Origin: E44-bin32 sp034430595
GTDB lineage: Bacteria > Chloroflexota > Anaerolineae > Anaerolineales > E44-bin32
DNA length: 64,000 bases
Assembly (NCBI GenBank): GCA_034430595.1
Contig: DAOUEL010000078.1
Coordinates: 124,001 to 188,000 of the forward strand
Direction: 5' to 3'
The stretch's first letter is position 1; each line of letters starts with the position of its first letter. Made by a program: the position numbers and the translations under genes. Below, one piece after another: positions 42,510 to 50,219 of the stretch. The notes beneath the pieces are model-generated. The model ran no database searches and was not told where the DNA came from. It worked only from the letters and a program-made list of their open reading frames with translations.

Positions 42510-44081
42510 ATGAAGCAAAAGAATAAACGAGCACGTATCATCGCCTGGGGGTTAGCGATCCCCGTCATCGCCGTCAGCGTGACCAAGGCGATTGTCAGTT
42601 TGACTGGACAGCCAGCGCTCGATGATCCGGTCGAAGTCCTGGGCTGGGGATTGACGCTTCCATTGGCGTTTTCGGTGCTGGCGGCGTTGATCATCGCCCG
42701 CCAACCCGGCAACCGGGTCGGATGGCTGATGATGATCATCGGCTTGTCGGGCGGATTGAGCAACATGAATGACCTTGTGCTGGTGTCTTATACTTATTCA
42801 CCTCCGGAGCATCTGACCCTGGGCTTGTGGTTGATACTGTACCTGCACAACGGAGGTTGGGTATTTTCGTTCTTCCCTCTCTTTCTCATCCCGCTTTATT
42901 TCCCGACTGGCAATCCCCCCTCGCCGCGCTGGCGCTGGGTCGCTTGGCTCGCACTGGGGATGGTGCTGACCTTTGTTGTGCTGGGAGCCTTTTTTGAGAA
43001 CTTCGAGACCTCGAATTGGACGATCCCCAACCCAATAGGCGTCATCCCGGCTAGTTTCTGGGAAGGCGGTTTCATGCTTCTCTGGACAGTCGGTCTGCTC
43101 GTGGTTGTTGCCGGCTCCGTCGCTTCGCTGTACATGCGTTATTGGGGAGCGGGCAGCGGTGAACGGCAGCAGATCAAGGTGCTGCTTTTGGCGGGCGTGA
43201 TGTTCGCAGTCTTTTATTCACTGGTTGCACTCTTCTTCTCAAATGCGGAGGGCGGTTTTAGCCTCCTGGCCAACTTGCTTTTTTTTCTCACCATTCTGGG
43301 CATCCCTGTGGCGATCGCAATTTCCATCTTCCGCTACCGGCTGTGGGACCTGGACGTTGTGATCAACCGGGCGCTGATCTACGGCCCACTGACGACCCTC
43401 ATGGCGGGCACATTCGCCATGGTGATCGCGCTGACGACTGAGCTCACGAAAGAGGCGCTCGGCGACCAGTCGAAGGCGCTTGGGGCGGCGATATCAGCCG
43501 TTATCGTGGCGGTTGTCTTTCAACCACTTCGCAGCCGGATTGAAGATTTCGTTGATAAGCGCTTTTACCCCCAGAAGCTCGACCTGGCATCCGGGTTGGT
43601 GGAGGTGATGCCCGAATACTGGAGCTTTCTCGACCGCGAGACGCTGATGGAATTAGCGATGGAGCATGTGAGGAGCGTGCTCGGCACCGAGCATGCGGCT
43701 TTCTACCTCGCCACCGGCCCGGACCGCTTCCAACTGGCCAGTCAGCTGAACGGTGCCGCGCGAGAACATCCTATGATCATGCTTTCGAAGAAGCAGCACG
43801 AAGAGCTGCAGAAGAAGCGCGTTGTTGCCAGCGAGGGCATGGCTAACCTCGCCGGACACGTGCCGCTCTTCATCGACCGCGGGAAATCGAACGAGCTGCT
43901 CGGCCTGCTTTCGGTTGGTTCCCGGGCGAGCGGCAAGGGCTATTCAGGGGATGACCTGAAGGGGCTGGTCGACTTGGGGAACAAGATCGGCCTGGCGCTG
44001 AACGCCATCCGCATGGCCGAGAAGCGGAAAGCGTCCGAATCGCCCTTGACGACTCCTAACGCTGCCGTCGCACAGTTGTAA
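42510..44081 (+). CDS. membrane protein with C-terminal GAF domain (kinase-less sensor)
   Basis: A 523-aa protein. About nine N-terminal helices (residues about 10-310) resemble the membrane input module of Chloroflexota histidine kinases, including FRYRLWDLDVVINRALIYGPLTTLMAG. The linker RSRIEDFVDKRFYP follows, then a GAF domain (about 360-500; LMELAMEHVRSVLGTEHAAFYLATGPDRFQL, with GLLSVGSRASGKGYSGDDL). A Pro/Ala/Thr tail ends the protein; no HisKA or HATPase domain is present. ATG 42510 follows GAGGAG. It may signal through a partner kinase or be a decayed kinase. Confidence 0.65.
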   Translation: MKQKNKRARIIAWGLAIPVIAVSVTKAIVSLTGQPALDDPVEVLGWGLTLPLAFSVLAALIIARQPGNRVGWLMMIIGLSGGLSNMNDLVLVSYTYSPPEHLTLGLWLILYLHNGGWVFSFFPLFLIPLYFPTGNPPSPRWRWVAWLALGMVLTFVVLGAFFENFETSNWTIPNPIGVIPASFWEGGFMLLWTVGLLVVVAGSVASLYMRYWGAGSGERQQIKVLLLAGVMFAVFYSLVALFFSNAEGGFSLLANLLFFLTILGIPVAIAISIFRYRLWDLDVVINRALIYGPLTTLMAGTFAMVIALTTELTKEALGDQSKALGAAISAVIVAVVFQPLRSRIEDFVDKRFYPQKLDLASGLVEVMPEYWSFLDRETLMELAMEHVRSVLGTEHAAFYLATGPDRFQLASQLNGAAREHPMIMLSKKQHEELQKKRVVASEGMANLAGHVPLFIDRGKSNELLGLLSVGSRASGKGYSGDDLKGLVDLGNKIGLALNAIRMAEKRKASESPLTTPNAAVAQL

Positions 44082-44146
44082 GTTCAGTACCACCCGCCAC
44101 CGAGGGTGGAGTCCACGAAGGCCAGGGAAGAACCCCTCTTGCAGCT

Positions 44147-44470
44147 TTATTCCTTATACAGGAGCAGCAGCATCGTCACCGGGGTGCGGGCGCGCACGCT
44201 GTGCGGCAGGCGGGCCGGCATGCGAACCCACGTGCCGGGTGCGGCTGTGAGTTCATCCTCGCCGAGCTTGAGGTCGGCCTCGCCTTCAATAAAATGCAGA
44301 ATCGCGGGCTGCGAGGCGGTGTGCTCGGAGAGCTCCTGGCCGGTGGCGAAGGAAAAGAGAATCGCCTTCAACCGATCGTCTTCAAAAAAGGTTCGGCTTA
44401 GAATCGAATCGGACGGAACGTCCGGGGCAAGGTCGTCGATTTTTTCGAAGTACGTATAGTCTTGGCTTAT
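44147..44470 (-). CDS. cupin-domain protein with a probable ATA start
   Basis: A single-domain cupin, 107 aa if read from ATA at 44470-44468: an SQDYTYFEKIDDLAPDVPS N-terminus, then FATGQELSEHTASQPAILHFIEGEADLKLG (cupin motif 1, with some metal ligands) and PAGTWVRMP-like motif 2 as APGTWVRMPARLPHSV. The first conventional start in frame is TTG 44371, which would remove the first 33 residues and leave 74 aa. Upstream of the ATA is GAGAAGAGGG at ribosome-site distance, and an in-frame TAA lies nine codons upstream. So the gene uses a rare start, carries a start mutation, or contains a sequence error. Confidence 0.6.
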   Translation of the reverse strand: MSQDYTYFEKIDDLAPDVPSDSILSRTFFEDDRLKAILFSFATGQELSEHTASQPAILHFIEGEADLKLGEDELTAAPGTWVRMPARLPHSVRARTPVTMLLLLYKE

Positions 44471-44579
44471 GATCCCTCTTCTCCCGGCTGATTAAAATGA
44501 ACAGAAGTCATGTTCTCGAGCAGGCATTCCAAAGCGCCTACCCCGGCTAATGGCAATCTGAACGTCTCACAGGCAAGCA

Positions 44580-45161
44580 TCAGGGAGCGAACGGTCCGAG
44601 GACCTGCTGAAGCCAGGTGTCAAACGCGGCCGGCGCGAGTGCTTCAAATCCCCCCAGGAACAGGCAGCTAAGGCCAGCCAGAACCACCAAGACGCCGAGA
44701 AATCGCAGCGGTATGTGAAGCAGCGCCTGCCATACACTTGTGTTCCAGTCCGGCGGTCCAAGCGCCATCCCGGTTCCGAGTCCGCCCAGGAGCAGTGCGG
44801 CTACTACCAACCCGGCGGCCGGATGCTGTTTCAGGTACTCCAGGAAGGACGCGTCAAGCCCGAAAGTCCGCAGCAATCCAATACCGAAGAGTGAGACCCC
44901 CAGAACGAAAACTGCAAAACCCCAGGGAACGGCAGCCGGGCCGAGGTAGGGGGAGCCTTCGCGGAAGAACTCAAGTACGCGCACCCGGCGGGTGGTGAAG
45001 GCGCCCAACCCGCTCAGGCTCAGGCCGAGGCCGAAAGCGAGCATACAGGCGGTGTAGAGCCACGGCCATTCGAACTGGCTGGCACCGACCAGCATCAGCA
45101 GCCCTAGCGCGAGGGCTCCGGTCTCAATCCATTTCAAACGCTCGAAGAATGTCTCTGTCAT
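44580..45161 (-). CDS. polytopic membrane protein at the end of the surface-protein cluster
   Basis: A 193-aa protein with four or five helices: two near 15-52, one near 80-105, one near 120-145 and one near 155-180. No motif or family is recognised. ATG 45161 lies 7 bp after the stop of the large secreted protein, with AGGTG between, so the two are co-transcribed. The frame continues upstream inside that gene but without a ribosome site. It could anchor or export the secreted partner; this is inference from position only. Confidence 0.6.
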   Translation of the reverse strand: MTETFFERLKWIETGALALGLLMLVGASQFEWPWLYTACMLAFGLGLSLSGLGAFTTRRVRVLEFFREGSPYLGPAAVPWGFAVFVLGVSLFGIGLLRTFGLDASFLEYLKQHPAAGLVVAALLLGGLGTGMALGPPDWNTSVWQALLHIPLRFLGVLVVLAGLSCLFLGGFEALAPAAFDTWLQQVLGPFAP

Positions 45162-45168
45162 CACCTGC

Positions 45169-48168
45169 TCACGGATTGGAGGCCGGCATCTGGGTGCTCC
45201 AGCTGGTCTTCGAGACGCAGGGCAGTCCAACCGTCTGATTATCGGCGCCCAGGGTCAGGAAATAGGGGCCACTCATGTTAAATGTGGCCTGTGATCCGTA
45301 GTAAAGCAAGTGCCACTGGCCTACGTCAAGTTCGGTGTATCCGGCGATGATCGTGCCGGGCGGCGATTGCAGGTCAGGCGAGAAGCCCGCCGGCGGGTTC
45401 CACGGTGAGCGGTCGAGCAGGATCGGGATAGTCATCGATGCGCCCGGATCGAGCGGCGGGATGTCCAGGCCGACTGCCTCGAAGAGCTGCCCTTCGATGT
45501 TCTCCCCGCCGATGGCGTTTGTCGCGTGGTTGTACACCGAGAGACCGCAGCGCTCGATATCGGTTTTGGGGATCCCCGCTGTCTCGATCCGCCGGCTGAC
45601 GCGCACTGTGAGCACGGCCGGCTGGACCGAGGCGAGTGGGTGCGGTTCCCACAGGTTGAAGGCCGTCTGGCCCGACTGCCCAAAGGGGCCGATGTCGAAT
45701 GAGTCCGTGCCCGCTTTTAGGTTCTGCTTGATCACCGCCTCGCAGTCCTGGTCGCAGGGTATGCCCTGGCTGTTGAGATAGTCGGCAGCCTGCTGAGCGG
45801 CATGGTTCAGCGCCTGGTCGAGGTACTTCCCAGCGTCGAGGTCGCCCTTGACGGCATCCTTGACGATGCCCTTGCACAGATCATCGCAGTTGACGCCGTG
45901 CTTCTGCAGTTCTTCCTGGGCCAGCTGCAGGCCGTAATCCAGGCCCTCGTTGACCAGCTTGTCGGGATGCGCCAGCAGATCGAGGCCTTTGCGGATGGAA
46001 TCCTGACACAGTGGGTCACAGCCGGTCACCTCGGAGATGGCAGTCTGGACCGCGTACTCGAGGCCCTGGTCCAGCAGTTGATCGAAATTTGGCAGTTCCG
46101 GAGGGATGCCAAGATAGGCAAGCCCGATATTGACCCCCAGGTTGATGGCAGCCTTGCAGGTGTCCTTCGCGTCGCCCGAGAACGCGGAACAGCCGATATT
46201 TCCCACGAAGTCGACCACGGCGTTCTTGAGGTTGTTATAGGTCTTGGCCACCCAGCTGAAGAAGTCCTTGACGAGCCCGCCGAGGGTATCGAGCCCCTTC
46301 TGCAGGTGGCAGGCCAGATTCCAGCCGCAGCCGCTGTCGGAAGACTTGCAGGTCACACCCGGACAGCCGCAGGAAAGAGAACCGGCCGGGAGCAGCGTGG
46401 TGCATGTGAGCTCAGGTTCGCTTGGGGAACTGTTAGGGTTGATGCTGTTCAGGATGTCTTCGAAGCTCTTCGTCCCTTGCTGGCTGCACTGCTGCAGCGG
46501 CTTGGAGAGCACCATGCAGGAGGCATAGCTCGGGTCAGCCGGACGGTAGGGCTGGAATCCAATCACCTGCACGTCATAGAGCGGGCCAGTCTCGGCGTTG
46601 ACTGGAATCTGCTCCGGAGGCCCATAGCGAACGATCACCGTATTCGATGGTTGGAGCAGTTTTCCACCCTGGGCGATCGGGATGACACGGATGTAAAAAG
46701 TTGTCGGAAGCAGGCTGTTGATGTCCGTCAAGCGTTGGATCTGATTCTGCAGTGATTCAATAGCTTGCTGGATAGCATTAAATGGATTGCTTGAAGGTGC
46801 CTGCCCTTCGGGGAAATCGATGTACTTCGAAAAATCAACCGAGAATTTTGCCGGAACAAGTTTGGTTTCCGAGGCTGGAAATGGAAAGCCGGATTTCTTC
46901 GTAACGTACTTTGGAGGCGATGTTTTTCCAGTGGCGATGACATCCGGCGTCCAGAACAGGCCCGATTCAAAGGGCTTGGTTGAAACCTGCCAGATTCCCG
47001 CATTGATGCTGCCTTCGAGCGAGGACCAGCGAAAGACCTGGTTATAACCCTGGAAGTAGCCTTCGATCGGGCTGGGGATCGTCCACTCGCTAACATAGCT
47101 GGTCTGGTTACGAATCGTGCCGATAATATCCAGCCGGGTTGTCGTGAGTGTACCCAGAAAGGCATAGGCCTGGTTCTCACCGAGAACGCCCCCTTGGCGG
47201 CCCAGATAAACCAGTTGTCCACCGTTCCAGCCCCAGGCTTCAGCCTCAAAGGGCGTGGGTTTGGGTAAATTCGTAAGCGCGTCAGGAGGGATGAGGCCGG
47301 CCAGGTCGTAGGCACCAGATGTTGGCTGCAGGAATGTGTTCTTGTCGCTCGGGAAGCGCAGCCATGGCCCGCCGGCAAGCGAGGCGTAGAGGTATAGCTT
47401 ATCCACGGGTGACTTGGGAATCAGGATTCCATCCTTGATCACGAAACCGGGTGCGAGCGGCAGGTTCAACTGGGCCAGATTCACCTGCAGGGAGTTTGGC
47501 TGGGTGTTGTCAGCCGGCTCCGGCGTGGGCGGAAGCGGCTGCGAAGGCGGAGCCGCTGGTTGACCATCCTGCGGGCTCACAGGTGCGGAATTCGGAACCG
47601 GCACCGGGATACTGATCTCCTGGCCCAGTGCCAGCGAGGCATCAGGATCGAGACCGGGATTTGAATCCAGGATTGCCTGCGGGTCGGTTTCGAATGCCTG
47701 AGCTAATCCTGCGACGGTCTCGCCGCCATCTGCGGTGAAAGGCAATGGAAACCGTACATCCGCCTCTCGGATCGCGGTCAGGGTTAATGGCTCGGATTGT
47801 GTGATGTTGCCCTTTGTATCTGTAGCTCGCAGCAGAAATTTGTGCTGGCCCTCGCCCGAGGGCGTCCACGACCAAAACTCCTGCAGCACAGCTTCGGCCG
47901 GAGAATAATCTTTCGCCTCCCAGAGTTGATCATTGACCCATAGCTCGACCCGGGTGAAGCCAGGTGTTGAAAGACCTTCGCCGGCAATCGCGACGGTGCT
48001 GTGCAGTGGAACGGTTGAGCCGTCGGTTGGTTCAGAGAGGCTCAGCACCGAGCGGGTAGCGGCGTTGAGCTGAGCCACTTGCCAGGGTTTCCAGATCAAA
48101 AGGCCAGCTGCCAGGCCTCCGACCAGCACGACTGTGATAAGTAAGACAATCCAACGACGAGTACTCAT
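45169..48168 (-). CDS. large exported protein with Ig-like and LysM-like modules, paralogue A
   Basis: A 999-aa protein with an N-terminal signal or anchor (about 7-26). An Ig-like module (about 42-130; EPTDGSTVPLHSTVAI, VELWVNDQLWEA, FLLRATDTKGN) is followed by a LysM-like segment (about 142-192; TVAGLAQAFETDPQAILDSNPGL...GQEISIP), a Pro-rich linker, several unassigned beta-rich modules and a Cys-rich zone (CGCPGVTC). Next is an alpha-helical part with GIPPELPNFDQL and Cys pairs (CDPLC, CDDLC, CDQDC), then a beta C-terminus. The middle-to-end half parallels the protein at 52483-54966. GGAG precedes the ATG. LysM would favour binding to cell-wall glycan. Function unknown. Confidence 0.75.
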   Translation of the reverse strand: MSTRRWIVLLITVVLVGGLAAGLLIWKPWQVAQLNAATRSVLSLSEPTDGSTVPLHSTVAIAGEGLSTPGFTRVELWVNDQLWEAKDYSPAEAVLQEFWSWTPSGEGQHKFLLRATDTKGNITQSEPLTLTAIREADVRFPLPFTADGGETVAGLAQAFETDPQAILDSNPGLDPDASLALGQEISIPVPVPNSAPVSPQDGQPAAPPSQPLPPTPEPADNTQPNSLQVNLAQLNLPLAPGFVIKDGILIPKSPVDKLYLYASLAGGPWLRFPSDKNTFLQPTSGAYDLAGLIPPDALTNLPKPTPFEAEAWGWNGGQLVYLGRQGGVLGENQAYAFLGTLTTTRLDIIGTIRNQTSYVSEWTIPSPIEGYFQGYNQVFRWSSLEGSINAGIWQVSTKPFESGLFWTPDVIATGKTSPPKYVTKKSGFPFPASETKLVPAKFSVDFSKYIDFPEGQAPSSNPFNAIQQAIESLQNQIQRLTDINSLLPTTFYIRVIPIAQGGKLLQPSNTVIVRYGPPEQIPVNAETGPLYDVQVIGFQPYRPADPSYASCMVLSKPLQQCSQQGTKSFEDILNSINPNSSPSEPELTCTTLLPAGSLSCGCPGVTCKSSDSGCGWNLACHLQKGLDTLGGLVKDFFSWVAKTYNNLKNAVVDFVGNIGCSAFSGDAKDTCKAAINLGVNIGLAYLGIPPELPNFDQLLDQGLEYAVQTAISEVTGCDPLCQDSIRKGLDLLAHPDKLVNEGLDYGLQLAQEELQKHGVNCDDLCKGIVKDAVKGDLDAGKYLDQALNHAAQQAADYLNSQGIPCDQDCEAVIKQNLKAGTDSFDIGPFGQSGQTAFNLWEPHPLASVQPAVLTVRVSRRIETAGIPKTDIERCGLSVYNHATNAIGGENIEGQLFEAVGLDIPPLDPGASMTIPILLDRSPWNPPAGFSPDLQSPPGTIIAGYTELDVGQWHLLYYGSQATFNMSGPYFLTLGADNQTVGLPCVSKTSWSTQMPASNP

Positions 48169-48249
48169 AAGTGTCTCCAGATCCCTGCCTGCAACGAAGG
48201 GTCGCTATCTAAACTCGAAAACCGGTAATGAAACCCATCGGCTCGGACA

Positions 48250-49152
48250 TCACCTGATCACAGGCACGGTCGGCGTGACGGTCACCAGGATCATCGGCGG
48301 CAGAATGGTGATGGCATTGCAGCGCGCAAGCTGCAGGTCGGTGTAGACCGGGCTGCGCACGAGTTCACCCTGGTTGGGCTGCAGCGCGAACTGGTAGTGC
48401 ACGATGCCGCCGTCTCCGCCAAAGCCGCTCGTGCGTGCCAGGCTGTCACCGGTCTTCGTAATAGCGAAGGCCCCGTTGCCCTGAACGTTCATCGCTTCAC
48501 CCTGGGACCAGGCAGTTTGCTCGCCGCTGGCCGCGTCCTCCACCCGGTAAAAGAACACCACCACCTTTACCCCGCCGGCGGCACTGGCGCTGGCATGGAA
48601 GGTGACCTGCGCCGGGTCGCAGCTCGTCCCGCCGAAGTACACCCGCCCGGTGGAGAGCGGCAGGCCGGCAATACCGCCTGGCAAGGATGTTGAGGTTGGC
48701 GTGGGCGATGGGCTGGCGGTCGGCGTAGGGGTTTCTGTGGGACCGGTCGTTGGGGTTGGCGAGGGTGTGGCGATATCACCAACTGTAACTACGACCTGGG
48801 ATGGATCGCTCCAGTTGCCATCGCCGTCCTGGGCGCGTACGGCCAATGTGTACCGCCCCGGCTCGGGCGGATGCCAGGTCCACTTGACGTGTGACAGGCG
48901 GTCGCCGGTATCGGCCGGGATTTCAGTCTCGGGCGAGGCACCGTTTACGGTGAACTCGAGTTGGGCAACCCCGGCCTGATTTGCGCCGTGCGCGATAACC
49001 TCCTGCGGGGCAAGCGGGAGCAAGCTGCCGTCGAGCGGCGCATCGATCCATGCCATCGGTCCGGTTGTGGGTGAATTGGTGCAGCTGGCGAGCAGGAGCA
49101 GTAGCCCCGGCAGAATCAAGCGAACTACTGCTGGTCGTGATGTCTTTGCCAT
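48250..49152 (-). CDS. Ig-like lipoprotein with Pro/Thr-rich linker
   Basis: A 300-aa lipoprotein (lipobox LLASC, Cys near 24). Residues about 33-125 are an Ig-like module (APLDGSLLPLAPQEVIAHGANQAGVAQLEFTVNG, RAQDGDGNWSDPSQVVVTV) clearly related to the first module of the 999-aa neighbour. A Pro/Thr/Ser linker (about 130-155) leads to a second beta domain with two Cys (GGTSCDPAQVTFHASA; YTDLQLARC). It lies 81 bp before the 999-aa gene and probably shares its transcript. It would be a surface-tethered partner; the ligand is unknown. Confidence 0.7.
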   Translation of the reverse strand: MAKTSRPAVVRLILPGLLLLLASCTNSPTTGPMAWIDAPLDGSLLPLAPQEVIAHGANQAGVAQLEFTVNGASPETEIPADTGDRLSHVKWTWHPPEPGRYTLAVRAQDGDGNWSDPSQVVVTVGDIATPSPTPTTGPTETPTPTASPSPTPTSTSLPGGIAGLPLSTGRVYFGGTSCDPAQVTFHASASAAGGVKVVVFFYRVEDAASGEQTAWSQGEAMNVQGNGAFAITKTGDSLARTSGFGGDGGIVHYQFALQPNQGELVRSPVYTDLQLARCNAITILPPMILVTVTPTVPVIR

Positions 49153-49475
49153 GAGCGAACCATCCTTTGATCGAGGATTGACGTTGGCCGTGACACGAAT
49201 CCATGGCCGTCACTCAATCTGCATCCTGCGGAATGAGCAATCCGATCGGTGCGCGCCATATCCGCACCGGTATGGCGGAATCCGGGCAATGCGGTTGTCG
49301 ATGGTTGGGGGATCGATCGGCGGTCCGCGTCGTCCAAGCCTATGCGCGTTGTATACGATAAATAAGCCCGACTACGTACGATATCAATAATATATTATGT
49401 GACAAAACCCCACTCGTGGCAAGGCGTGAATCCCCGGCGACGATCGCGCCGGTGAGATCCGGTTGCGAGCCGCGA
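49153..49475 (-). promoter_or_regulatory. AT-rich intergenic region with palindrome and candidate promoter
   Basis: This 323-bp gap splits the surface cluster. No gene is credible. An AT-rich island near 49340-49405 stands out from the GC-rich surroundings. It contains the 12-bp palindrome ATAATATATTAT (49387-49398). On the minus strand, TTGTCA (49405-49400), 16 bp and TATCGT form a possible promoter for the Ig-lipoprotein, the 999-aa protein and the membrane gene. The operon may thus have two transcription units. Confidence 0.4.
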
Positions 49476-50153
49476 TCAGGGCTGGCTGACCATGAAATTA
49501 TCAAAAAGCACTTCCGTGACGCCGCTGCCCGAACCTCCAGCGCCGAAACCAACATCACCGGTAGGGATCTCGAGCTGCGCAGCATAGAGGAACTGAACGC
49601 CGTCAAGATAAACGACCATTTCCGTCCCCGTGCAGTCCAGTTCAAAGTGATTCTGAGACGGGGCAACTCCACTGGGGAAGTCGTCAACCACGATCACCTG
49701 TTCATCTTCAAGGTAGGCGCCAATCGAAAGCATGCCATCGCCGTCGAGTTCGGCGTAGTAGTAATTTTCATTGTCCTGGTAGCGGCAGATCAGGTAGGCT
49801 CCGGCGCTCTCGGAGCCAGAGACACGTTCGGTGTCCACCTCCACCCGCACATCCCCGAAGCTGTGGCCGGATACTGCGAGCGGAAAGATGTATGGATTTT
49901 CATCCTGATCGATGCGGATACGGTATGCCCCTTCGTCATAGCCTCGAAAGTAATAGGTATCGTCGATGGGCCAGCCGGAGCCGGGATTGGAAAAATCGTC
50001 AAAGAGAAGCACTCCGTCGGAGGAGGTTTTCGCCACCGTGCTCGGTGCTGCCGTATCTTCCGCAGGAGCTTCGTTTGAAGTTCCACAAGCCGCGCCGGCC
50101 AGGATCAATCCGGTCAGGATCAACGCGGGCCAGGATTTTCTCTTCACGTGCAT
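49476..50153 (-). CDS. LamG/DUF1080-like lipoprotein, paralogue A
   Basis: A 225-aa lipoprotein (signal MHVKRKSWPALILTGLILAGAAC). After a Thr/Ala/Ser tether comes a concanavalin-like beta sandwich (about 48-225): LLFDDFSNPGSGWP, GDVRVEVDTERVSGSESAGAYLICRYQ, YYAELDGDGMLSI, NHFELDCTGTEMVVYLDGV, GDVGFGAGGSGSG and VLFDNFMVSQP. This resembles LamG/DUF1080 glycan- or polymer-binding domains, without a visible catalytic pair. The product of 55808-56527 shares nearly every motif. ATG 50153 is picked because GGAGG lies five bases upstream; in-frame ATGs also occur at 50165 and 50177. Confidence 0.7.
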   Translation of the reverse strand: MHVKRKSWPALILTGLILAGAACGTSNEAPAEDTAAPSTVAKTSSDGVLLFDDFSNPGSGWPIDDTYYFRGYDEGAYRIRIDQDENPYIFPLAVSGHSFGDVRVEVDTERVSGSESAGAYLICRYQDNENYYYAELDGDGMLSIGAYLEDEQVIVVDDFPSGVAPSQNHFELDCTGTEMVVYLDGVQFLYAAQLEIPTGDVGFGAGGSGSGVTEVLFDNFMVSQP

Positions 50154-50219
50154 CCACTCCTCCATATTCATGTCCATCGGGCACCGGGATGATACCCGAC
50201 GTGGGGTCGATCAACATTC

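Noticed and set aside
45802..46755. 317-aa plus-strand frame inside the 999-aa gene
   Set aside because: Antisense shadow of a gene with signal peptide, modules and a paralogue in the same operon.
48700..48780. Thr/Pro-coding repeats as a minisatellite or CRISPR
   Set aside because: The repetition comes from a Pro/Thr linker in the Ig-like lipoprotein, with no regular repeat-spacer pattern.
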